Assembly: GCA_944391355.1 (NCBI GenBank)
Contig: CALXTG010000154.1
Coordinates: forward strand, 1 to 14,891
Direction of reading: 5' to 3'
From: an uncultured Alphaproteobacteria bacterium
Lineage (GTDB): Bacteria; Pseudomonadota; Alphaproteobacteria; RF32; CAG-239
DNA length: 14,891 nucleotides
A program made the position numbers and the translations under genes. The notes beneath the pieces are model-generated. The model was not told where the DNA came from, did not search any database, and was given only the letters and a program-made list of their open reading frames with translations. Of the stretch, positions 1 to 6,330 are shown piece after piece. Each line of letters starts with the position of its first letter. Position 1 is the stretch's first letter.

Positions 1-1646
1 CGGTCTTCGTTGAAATTGATTTTCAGATTTTGTCCGGTGAGCAGGTTAGTTCCCTTATAGAAAGCGTCTTTTATCAGCATATCATATTGATTGAGAATCT
101 GATTATATTGCCGATAGTCGTATGTAACGGAGGAAGTCTTTTCGATTTTGATTTCGCTTTCGAGTTCGGCGGGCAGGTCGGCAATTTCGCGGGCGGTTGC
201 CGAGGTTTTATTAAAACCGTTACGCCCGTCAAAACCGTTGACGGTTTCGGTTGTATTGCTGATAATTTGCTGATTGCTTTGTGCCAGCCAGATACCTTGG
301 GAAGATCTGTCGGTGTTACGCCAGGATATTTCTGCACCTTGGGCAAAATTTGCACTGGTTTGCTGCCCCGCGGTGTTTTTGAAGGCAATCAGCGCATCGG
401 CAATTATGTTGAGTTTGGCACTGCCGGCGATATTAATGTTGCTGTTATTGTAGATATTCAGACCGATGCTGTTGCTTTGTTTGCTGTTAATATTAATCGA
501 GGTCGTGTCCAGAATGTCAATCTTTCCCCTGTCCCAAGATTCCAATCCGGAACTGGAAGCGCTGTCTGCTTCAACATTAATTTTGCTGTTACCGCGAACG
601 GTAATGGTTCCTCTGGTTGCATCAAGGCCTTCGCCTTTTGCTGTCGGGCTTGTCAGGCGGATATTAATTTCGGCGCTGTCGATGTCGGCAGAAGCTTCGT
701 TCATATAAATGCCGAGAAAGGTGGAACTTCCCGTATTATTTAAATCAAAATTAACGACGGCGCCGCGTTCGATTTTGAGATAAGCACCGGTATAAAATTC
801 TATACCGCGGATAACATCTCCTTCGCCTTTATGATTTATTACAGCAGAAGAAGAAATGGTCGCTTTGCCTTGATTGTTTGCCAACATAAAACGGGTAGAT
901 CTGCCGACGGCCGAAGAGATAAAATATCCTTCCAGCATCAGTTCCGCTCCGTTTTCAGAAGACAGAGAGGCCCAGCTCCCTCTGGTTCCGCCGTTAACAG
1001 CGAAGTCTAATTTCAGGTTGCGTACCGTGGCGTTTATGACGGCACCGGCGGAGATAATGCGCTGGTAATCAGTTTGTGCCGTGAAGTTGATTTCCAAGTC
1101 GGAAACCAGAGAGTTATTGCCGAGCTGAATAGCGCCGCCTTCAAGATTATTGGTTAAGTTTAGGCGGGAAATTTTTTTACTGCCGAAATATTGATTGCCG
1201 ACCAGAGATTGTCCGTCATGGAGAATGATTTGCGAGCTGTCAATATTGATTTCGCCGTCAATAAGAATCAGACCCTGAGCACCGGAATTTACGGCAGCCA
1301 ACAGTTCGTCGGCGGTTGAAACTTTGGCGATTATATTTTCACTGGTTTCGAGTGCCTGATTGGCCACGGCTTTGGCCTGTTCGAGAAATTTAGTGCCGGA
1401 GTCAATCGCTTCGCTGGCTGCTTTAATCGTCTGTATTCCCTGCGACATAAAATCAAGTAATGCTGTCAAATCCGCAGCTCGGTTGTTTAACGAAGAAGCG
1501 GTATAATAAGAAGCAGGATTATCAATTGCCGAAGAAACTTTAAGGCCGGTTGCCAGGCGGTTTTGCACAATATCCTGCTGTCTTGCAATATTCTGCAAGC
1601 TCAACAAGTTGCTGCGCATCGACGCTGTTAACGAAATCCCCGACAT
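1..1646 (-). CDS. Flagellin with beta-helix-like central domain (3' end outside window)
   Basis: Structural protein of the flagellar filament, exported through the flagellar type III system. Reading back from the ATG at 1646 gives about 548 uninterrupted codons to the window edge. The N-terminal ~95 residues are a clear flagellin D0/D1 helix region (MSGISLTASMRSNLLSLQNI, then NRLATGLKVSSAIDNP) and are almost identical to the second flagellin here. The last visible residues (NLLTGQNLKINFNED) match the start of that paralogue's C-terminal D1/D0 region, so about 119 residues are missing and the full protein would be about 667 aa, far longer than the ~270-400 aa usual for alphaproteobacterial flagellins. 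Residues ~120-410 are rich in short beta-strand and Asn/Gly-turn motifs, with about seven coils of 24-30 residues, suggesting a right-handed parallel beta-helix in place of D2/D3. The start is supported by an AAGGGG Shine-Dalgarno-like box. The family call is secure; the beta-helix is inference. Confidence 0.92.
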   Translation of the reverse strand, partial: MSGISLTASMRSNLLSLQNIARQQDIVQNRLATGLKVSSAIDNPASYYTASSLNNRAADLTALLDFMSQGIQTIKAASEAIDSGTKFLEQAKAVANQALETSENIIAKVSTADELLAAVNSGAQGLILIDGEINIDSSQIILHDGQSLVGNQYFGSKKISRLNLTNNLEGGAIQLGNNSLVSDLEINFTAQTDYQRIISAGAVINATVRNLKLDFAVNGGTRGSWASLSSENGAELMLEGYFISSAVGRSTRFMLANNQGKATISSSAVINHKGEGDVIRGIEFYTGAYLKIERGAVVNFDLNNTGSSTFLGIYMNEASADIDSAEINIRLTSPTAKGEGLDATRGTITVRGNSKINVEADSASSSGLESWDRGKIDILDTTSININSKQSNSIGLNIYNNSNINIAGSAKLNIIADALIAFKNTAGQQTSANFAQGAEISWRNTDRSSQGIWLAQSNQQIISNTTETVNGFDGRNGFNKTSATAREIADLPAELESEIKIEKTSSVTYDYRQYNQILNQYDMLIKDAFYKGTNLLTGQNLKINFNED

Positions 1647-1680
1647 TCTCTCGGCCCCTTGTTATTCTGGTTTCCCTATA

Positions 1681-1805
1681 CTGTCATACTCCGACTTAAC
1701 CTAGTCCCCTTACTGTCACCCTCGGGCTTGACCCGAGGGTCCAGGTCAATTAATTAGCCTTATTATTTAACCTGGATTCTCCGGTCAAGTCGGAGAATGA
1801 CGATA
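1681..1805. repeat. Composite REP-like palindromic repeat in flagellin leader
   Basis: Two inverted copies of a ~35-bp unit face each other at 1711-1745 and 1770-1805. Each runs GTCA(Y)YCTC, an internal stem-loop around CTTGAC, then GRRTCCAGGT. The internal stems differ in sequence between the copies (CCCTCGGG/CCCGAGGG against TTCTCCG/CGGAGAA), but both remain paired. A decayed third copy (GTCATACTCCGACTTAACC) lies at 1683-1701. The block sits between the sigma-28-like promoter and the flagellin ATG, and has no counterpart upstream of the second flagellin. This organisation resembles REP/BIME elements, which are often spread by RAYT transposases; no such gene is visible here. Confidence 0.75.
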
Positions 1806-1856
1806 AAAATAAGCCAAACCATGATAATAGAGATATATTATCATAATTTCTCATTT

Positions 1857-1884
1857 TAATCAATATCTGTTAATAAAGATTTAG
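1857..1884 (-). promoter_or_regulatory. Sigma-28-like flagellin promoter
   Basis: On the minus strand the sequence reads CTAAA, 15 bases, then ATTGATTA, close to the FliA pattern TAAA-N15-GCCGATAA. The same boxes with identical spacing occur upstream of the second flagellin, and the two ~28-bp blocks differ at very few positions. A short inverted repeat (CTGT-N4-ACAG, 1899-1910) lies just upstream of the -35. The transcript start would fall near 1850, giving a ~200-nt leader that contains the REP element. Confidence 0.6.
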
Positions 1885-1938
1885 CGGAACTTGTTTTTCT
1901 GTCTAAACAGATTGAGCGGGGGAAATTTTTTCGGCAAT

Positions 1939-1962
1939 AAAAAACGGGGAAACCCCCGTTTC
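1939..1962 (-). terminator. Rho-independent terminator after ybjN
   Basis: On the minus strand AAACGGGG-GTT-CCCCGTTT is followed by a run of T, directly after the ybjN stop codon. The sequence is nearly symmetrical, so it may also work from the other strand. Together with the flagellin promoter and REP element it accounts for most of the 1647-1973 gap. Confidence 0.75.
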
Positions 1963-1973
1963 TGAAACAGCCT

Positions 1974-2471
1974 TTATGCTTGCCCGATGGTTTCCATCAT
2001 CATTGGATAGAGCGCCTGCCTGGGTTCCATGCCTTTGGTTAAGACAACATTGAAAATAGGGAACATACGCTCGCATTCTTTTATGGCAATATCAATAATC
2101 TGGCGTATCTGAGTTTCAAAAACGTCTTCGCCGTCGTTTAAGATAACCGAGTGTTTGAAAACCGGCATATTTTGTTCGGCCCAGTAGGAAAAATGGCCGA
2201 CCCAGAGTTCTTCGTTAATCAGAGCCAGAAGTTCAAAAATTTTACTGCGGTCTTCTATGGTGCTTTTAATGTCCATAAGGCAGGAAAGATGCAGGCAGTG
2301 CATATTTTCCTCCCAGGCAAAAAAGAGCAGCATATTATTCCATTTACCCTGAACTTCAACCGCAACTTCATTTACGTTGCGGCGATCAAGCTCAAATGAG
2401 CGCGCGGAGAAAATATTTTCAACCAGGTCAATCGGGTTGTAGTTTAAGGCATAATTCTTTGCCAGATTCAT
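1974..2471 (-). CDS. YbjN domain-containing protein
   Basis: A 165-aa soluble protein of the YbjN family (DUF1790), which adopts a type III secretion chaperone-like fold and whose biochemical role is not established. The alphaproteobacterial pattern is clear: an N-terminal NPIDLVENIF, a beta-rich middle with VQGKWNNMLLFFAWEEN, then CLMDIK, INEELWVGHFSYW, and a C-terminal AIKECERMFPIFNVVL helix ending METIGQA. The length is normal. The start at 2471 has GGAG seven bases upstream. It appears monocistronic, with its own weak promoter and a terminator, and is divergent from lgt. No link to the flagellin gene downstream is implied by its sequence. Confidence 0.85.
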   Translation of the reverse strand: MNLAKNYALNYNPIDLVENIFSARSFELDRRNVNEVAVEVQGKWNNMLLFFAWEENMHCLHLSCLMDIKSTIEDRSKIFELLALINEELWVGHFSYWAEQNMPVFKHSVILNDGEDVFETQIRQIIDIAIKECERMFPIFNVVLTKGMEPRQALYPMMMETIGQA

Positions 2472-2497
2472 CAGAATTCTCCATTCCTTAAATAAAA

Positions 2498-2525
2498 ACG
2501 ATAACGGCTGAGTTCAGATTGCCAA
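2498..2525 (-). promoter_or_regulatory. Candidate sigma-70 promoter for ybjN
   Basis: On the minus strand TTGGCA (five of six to consensus) is followed after 16 bases by TATCGT (four of six), placing a start ~20 nt upstream of the ybjN ATG. The evidence is base matching only. Confidence 0.35.
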
Positions 2526-2677
2526 AGCCCGACTCGGAATACAAACAACTTTGAAAAGTTTTCCACCTTATTTGCCGGAGCGGAAATTTGTAAAAATATT
2601 TTGTGCGTGAAAACAAGTCATTAATTAAATAAAATTTGAGAATATTTTTTTAATGTGGATATATTTTTTTTTATTAA

Positions 2678-2683
2678 TATACT
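2678..2683 (+). promoter_or_regulatory. lgt: Possible -10 box of lgt
   Basis: TATACT lies about 38 bases upstream of the lgt ATG in a very AT-rich stretch (2590-2700). No convincing -35 box is placed 16-18 bases upstream, so this is a weak candidate. Nothing else was recognised in the 2526-2677 gap. Confidence 0.25.
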
Positions 2684-2720
2684 ATTAAGGAAAATAAAAA
2701 CTTACTATAACGAGGCCCCT

Positions 2721-3533
2721 ATGACAGGTTTGACTTTCCCCGATATTTCTCCGATTATGTTTTCCGTCGGCCCGATTGCGATCCGTTGGTATTCAATGGC
2801 GTATCTGGCCGGGATTTTGCTTGCCTGGCGGCTGGTTTTGAAAAATATCGCCAAATATCAATTATCTTATACCCGGCAGAGTATTGATGATTTGGTTTTC
2901 TATGCCACTTTGGGCATTATTCTCGGCGGCCGGCTGGGATATGTTATTTTTTACGGGACAGATTTATTTTGGAAGAATCCGCTGGAGATTTTTGCGGTTT
3001 GGAAAGGCGGTATGTCTTTTCATGGCGGCGTGCTAGGGGTAATTGTTGCCGTCTATTGGTTTGCCCGCAAATATAAATATCGGTTTTTGGGGGTCACCGA
3101 CCTGATCGTCCTTTATGCGCCGATCGGTATTTGCTGCGGGCGGCTGGCGAATTTTATCAATGATGAGTTATGGGGGCGCGTGACTGATGTGCCCTGGGCG
3201 GTGCGCTTTCCCAACGGCGGATATCTGCCGCGGCATCCCTCGCAGCTTTATGAAGCCTTTTTTGAAGGGGTTGTTATGTTTGCGGTTTTAAATTGGTTGT
3301 GGAGATATAAGCCGGTGCGTGACAGACATGGTTTGGTTTCGGCGCTGTTTATCGTGCTTTACGGTATTTTCCGCATTTCCATGGAGCAGTTTCGCGAACC
3401 GGACGTTCAGTTGGGCTATTTTTTCTCTTTTCTGACGATGGGACAATTATTATCCCTGCCGCTGATTATTGTCGGCGGCGCCGTTATCTGGTATCTGCTG
3501 AAACATAAACCGCAGGCGGAAAATCAGTTATAA
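2721..3533 (+). CDS. lgt: Prolipoprotein diacylglyceryl transferase
   Basis: Inner-membrane enzyme that transfers a diacylglyceryl group from phosphatidylglycerol to the lipobox cysteine of prolipoproteins, the first step of lipoprotein maturation. The 270-aa product is multi-spanning and shows the family landmarks: IRWYSMAYLAG near residue 21, FHGG at 100-103 (catalytic-region His), GRLANFIN at 140-147, RHPSQLYEA at 171-179, and the C-terminal QFREPD at 223-228 containing a conserved Arg. The frame is open to 2655, but an ATG at 2721 preceded by CGAGG gives the usual N-terminus (MTGLTFPDISPIMFSVGPIAIRWY), so that start was chosen. Lgt is generally essential in Gram-negatives. Its last ten bases overlap the convergent small gene downstream. 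Confidence 0.96.
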   Translation: MTGLTFPDISPIMFSVGPIAIRWYSMAYLAGILLAWRLVLKNIAKYQLSYTRQSIDDLVFYATLGIILGGRLGYVIFYGTDLFWKNPLEIFAVWKGGMSFHGGVLGVIVAVYWFARKYKYRFLGVTDLIVLYAPIGICCGRLANFINDELWGRVTDVPWAVRFPNGGYLPRHPSQLYEAFFEGVVMFAVLNWLWRYKPVRDRHGLVSALFIVLYGIFRISMEQFREPDVQLGYFFSFLTMGQLLSLPLIIVGGAVIWYLLKHKPQAENQL

Positions 3534-3844
3534 GCGTTGGTGGGAGTCAGGGTCAGCCCGTGTTCGCTTTTGGTTACGCGAAAGCAGTTGCCGCACATCG
3601 GATATTTTTCTCCGAGGGTGACGCTGAGCGTACTTTCAATTTTTGCTTTATCAATGATTTTGAGATAGCCGTAGACGGAAATGAGCGTGGCCAGTTTGTC
3701 GTTGTCATAGGTCCAGAAGACGCCGTTGGCTAAAGATTTGTCGTTGAAACAGATTTTTTTCAGTTCGAAATCGCCTTTAAAGCGCAGGCCGTATTTATAT
3801 GCGGTCCGTTTGGCCTTTTCTTTGGTGGCGATGAAATCAAACAT
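3524..3844 (-). CDS. Hypothetical protein converging on lgt
   Basis: A 106-aa protein of unrecognised family. The chosen start (ATG at 3844, MFDFIATKEKAKRTAYKYGL) has AGGAG seven bases upstream; extending to 3874 would put the ribosome site inside the coding region. The N-terminal third is basic and probably helical, the middle (SLANGVFWTYDNDKLATLISVYGYLKI) alternates hydrophobic residues like beta strands, and the C-terminal part contains YPMCGNCF, a CxxC pair that could bind metal or be redox active, although only one pair is present. There is no signal peptide or membrane segment. Its 3' end overlaps the lgt 3' end by ten bases. A plausible promoter is found upstream. The gene looks real from its ribosome site, codon use and length, but no function can be assigned. 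Confidence 0.65.
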   Translation of the reverse strand: MFDFIATKEKAKRTAYKYGLRFKGDFELKKICFNDKSLANGVFWTYDNDKLATLISVYGYLKIIDKAKIESTLSVTLGEKYPMCGNCFRVTKSEHGLTLTPTNAYN

Positions 3845-3895
3845 TTCATATCTCCTAATAATTATACCGTTCAATTTCTGTTAAAAGGTAATAAT

Positions 3896-3924
3896 TATAT
3901 AGCATAATTTTTTGACAAAAGCAA
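3896..3924 (-). promoter_or_regulatory. Candidate promoter for the hypothetical gene
   Basis: On the minus strand TTGCTT is followed after 17 bases by TATATA, with TG one base before the -10 (extended -10). The predicted start is ~45 nt upstream of the ATG at 3844. The -35 hexamer is the same TTGCTT seen before queA and fliO. Confidence 0.4.
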
Positions 3925-3963
3925 TTAGCAAAATAGACAAAATATATTAAATTTTTGTTACAG

Positions 3964-5139
3964 TCAGGCTTTTGACGTGACGTTGTGGCTGAAACTCAGC
4001 GTTTTTTGAAGGGCTTTGCGGGTTCTGGCCAAAACTTCGTAGACATCGGCATCGCTGCGTTTTTTGTCTGATACGCTTCCGGAGACGGTAATTTTTATCG
4101 GACGTTTTTTGCCGGGGAGAATAAAAGCCGAGGAAGCGACGGCACGGCGTATGGTTTCCAGGCGGTTAAAAGAAGAGTTTTTATCTTCGGTAATGTTTAA
4201 GATCAAAATAAACTCGTCTTCACTGTAACGGTAAATGCGTTCGTCCGGTTCTTTTTCGCGGATGATCGAAGCTACCAGGCGGGTCAGCACATTGCGGCCG
4301 CGGCGGCCGAGCATTTTGGCCAACGGCTGGTAGTCGTCAATACAGATAATGCCGAGACTGTATTTAATCGGGAAACGGCCGGCATCAATGATAAAGGCTT
4401 TGCGGCTGCCCAGACCGGTCAGGGCGTCATGGCGGGTACTGTAAAAAATGTCGGTAATAACCGCCAGCAGGATTGTCAGAACCGCGGCAGTGAAAAAAAC
4501 GGTCATCGCTGCGGCGGAATCGGCATAATAAAATCCGATACCGGTTTCCAGAGCGGCGAAGAGCAGGGCGTAGTCAAAAATTTTTCCGGCGGCGACACTG
4601 CGGATAAATAACGTCAGGAATAGGAACAAAAAGAGCAGCTGATTTGACGAATCCAGAGGCGAAGCCGTTTCATAAAGCGGATAAGCAAGGCTCAGGCCGT
4701 TTTGGTTCAGATGTTCGATAACCGCAAACTGGGCAAAAACCAACAACAAGATTCCGGCATTAAAGCGGGTCAGGAGATGCCGTTCGGGCAAAAAGGCAAA
4801 CAGCAGCAGGTAAAACGGCGTGAAGAAACCGAGGTCGGCAAAAAGCGCCGTATCGGCAAAGGCTGCCGGCGCTGCGATTTTGAGATGATTGATAAGGGCA
4901 TAGTCAAGGATGATTATCAGCAGAAAAAAGACCGGTTTGCTCTGGTTGAAAAACAGCATAATTCCAAAAGTCAGCAACGTCAGCAGATAGAAAAGAGTAT
5001 GCAGCGTCAGCTGAGTGCCGCGGTTAAGGTCGGGGATTCCGTAAAAGACCAGTACCGCTGCCGTTAAGACTGCGGCCGGAATAAAGATATTTTTTATTAA
5101 GGGCAGCGTTTTTTCCGCCCAGGCCGAAAATCTTTTCAC
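3964..5139 (-). CDS. Membrane protein with degenerate GGDEF domain
   Basis: A 391-aa protein. The first ~235 residues form about eight hydrophobic membrane segments with no recognised sensor family. They lead into a C-terminal GGDEF-type domain that begins at DALTGLGSRKAF (residues ~238-249). Active diguanylate cyclases make c-di-GMP from two GTP. Here the signature is SEDEF (306-310) after RY instead of GG(D/E)EF. The FKxIND and GHxxGD stretches that contact GTP are also changed (IDDYQPLAKMLGRRGRNVL), while the first metal-site acidic residue seems kept. It is probably catalytically weak or dead and may act as a signal-binding or interaction module. The start is the GTG at 5139, preceded by AAAGGAG at good spacing; an upstream TTG at 5163 would overlap the ribosome site. 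It follows queA by 44 bases and may be cotranscribed with it. Confidence 0.85.
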   Translation of the reverse strand: MKRFSAWAEKTLPLIKNIFIPAAVLTAAVLVFYGIPDLNRGTQLTLHTLFYLLTLLTFGIMLFFNQSKPVFFLLIIILDYALINHLKIAAPAAFADTALFADLGFFTPFYLLLFAFLPERHLLTRFNAGILLLVFAQFAVIEHLNQNGLSLAYPLYETASPLDSSNQLLFLFLFLTLFIRSVAAGKIFDYALLFAALETGIGFYYADSAAAMTVFFTAAVLTILLAVITDIFYSTRHDALTGLGSRKAFIIDAGRFPIKYSLGIICIDDYQPLAKMLGRRGRNVLTRLVASIIREKEPDERIYRYSEDEFILILNITEDKNSSFNRLETIRRAVASSAFILPGKKRPIKITVSGSVSDKKRSDADVYEVLARTRKALQKTLSFSHNVTSKA

Positions 5140-5183
5140 CGGTAACTCCTTTGCCGAATGCAAAAAAGTATAAGGGCAAAAGG

Positions 5184-6266
5184 TTAAATTTTATTTACGC
5201 ATTTCAAAATAGAACTGTCGCCGTAGGAATAAAAACGATATTTTTTCTCCATGGCGTGGCGATAGGCTTTCTGCATGCGCTCGGTTCCGGCAATTGCGCA
5301 AATCAGCATAAAAAGCGTGGATTTGGGCAGATGAAAGTTGGTAATGATGTAGTCAATGATCTTAAATTTATAACCGGGCGTAATGAAGATATCGGTTTCG
5401 CCGGTAAAGGGATGCAAAATTCCTTTGTCGTCGGCAGCGCTTTCCAGCAGGCGCAGCGAAGTCGTGCCGACGGCGATAATACGCCGCCCTTCGGCTTTGG
5501 CTTTATTTACGGTTGCGCAGGCTTCGGGGCTGATAATTCCATATTCGGCATGCATTTTATGGTCTTTGGTATCTTCGACTTTGACCGGCAGAAAAGTTCC
5601 GGCGCCGACATGGAGAGTCAGGAAAACTTTTTCGATGCCTTTTTTATTCAAAGCCTCTAAAACGCGCGGCGTAAAATGAAGGCCGGCCGTCGGAGCGGCA
5701 ACGGCGCCTTCGTGGCGGGCATAAACGGTCTGATAATTTTCTTTGTCATTGTATTTATCCCACAGACCCTGCTGCGGTTTATCGCGCTTTATATAGGGCG
5801 GGAGCGGCATGGAACCGTATTTTTCAAGCAGATGTCCCAAGGCTTCGGGTTTGCAGTTAAAACTTAAAACCACGCCTTCTTCGCCGTTTTTTTCAAGAAT
5901 TTCGGCGCTGAAATCAGAAGCGTCCGCCGAGATTTCTCCGGTGTAAAAACGGATAATGTCGCCGGGGTGCAGCCGTTTGGCATTTTTGATGAAAGCATTC
6001 CATTTGATACCGTCGAGCGGGTGATAAAGCGTGACTTCGACTTTGGCTTCTCCTCTTTGGGCATAAAGGCGCGCCGGAATGACTTTGGTGTCGTTAAAAA
6101 CCAGAACATCGCCTTTTTCGAGGATATCCGGCAAGTCATAGAAATGCCGGTCGTTGATTTTGTCTGCTTCCGACAAATCCAGCAGGCGGGAAGTGTCGCG
6201 CGGGTCGGCCGGCTGTTTGGCTATCAGGTCGCGGTCAAGTTCAAAATCGAAAATATCTACTTTCAT
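5184..6266 (-). CDS. queA: S-adenosylmethionine:tRNA ribosyltransferase-isomerase
   Basis: Cytoplasmic enzyme that transfers and isomerises the ribosyl group of S-adenosylmethionine onto preQ1-modified tRNA to give epoxyqueuosine, the penultimate step of queuosine synthesis. The 360-aa length is normal. Diagnostic stretches in order are FELDRDLIAKQPADPRDTSRL near the N-terminus, LVFNDTKVIPARL, AAPTAGLHFT, LHVGAGTFLPVK, HKMHAEYGIISPE, AVGTTSLRLLES, TDIFITPGYKFKIIDYIITN and, near the end, RFYSYGDSSIL. AAAGGAC lies six bases before the ATG. The gene often sits next to tgt, but here it is followed by the degenerate GGDEF gene. Confidence 0.97.
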   Translation of the reverse strand: MKVDIFDFELDRDLIAKQPADPRDTSRLLDLSEADKINDRHFYDLPDILEKGDVLVFNDTKVIPARLYAQRGEAKVEVTLYHPLDGIKWNAFIKNAKRLHPGDIIRFYTGEISADASDFSAEILEKNGEEGVVLSFNCKPEALGHLLEKYGSMPLPPYIKRDKPQQGLWDKYNDKENYQTVYARHEGAVAAPTAGLHFTPRVLEALNKKGIEKVFLTLHVGAGTFLPVKVEDTKDHKMHAEYGIISPEACATVNKAKAEGRRIIAVGTTSLRLLESAADDKGILHPFTGETDIFITPGYKFKIIDYIITNFHLPKSTLFMLICAIAGTERMQKAYRHAMEKKYRFYSYGDSSILKCVNKI

Positions 6267-6291
6267 GCTTCAGTCCTTTTATTTTTTTGTT

Positions 6292-6320
6292 GTTATAGTA
6301 TAAAGGACCGGGATAAGCAA
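6292..6320 (-). promoter_or_regulatory. Candidate sigma-70 promoter for queA
   Basis: On the minus strand TTGCTT, 17 bases, TATAAC (five of six to consensus). The start would lie near 6285, about 20 nt before the ATG. A seven-base inverted repeat (GTCCTTT at 6273-6279 and AAAGGAC at 6302-6308) overlaps this promoter and the queA ribosome site. Confidence 0.45.
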
Positions 6321-6330
6321 CTGATTTTTA

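Noticed and set aside
30..743. Long open frame on the plus strand opposite the first flagellin
   Set aside because: It is a shadow of the minus-strand flagellin, whose frame is open across the same region with clear flagellin ends; the plus frame has no family features or ribosome site.
1681..1805. CRISPR array or insertion sequence end in the palindromic region
   Set aside because: There are only two good copies plus one decayed, in opposite orientation, without regular spacers, transposase or target-site duplication.
2655..2720. N-terminal extension of lgt
   Set aside because: The extra 22 residues lie in AT-rich DNA with no ribosome site, and the ATG at 2721 gives the normal Lgt N-terminus.
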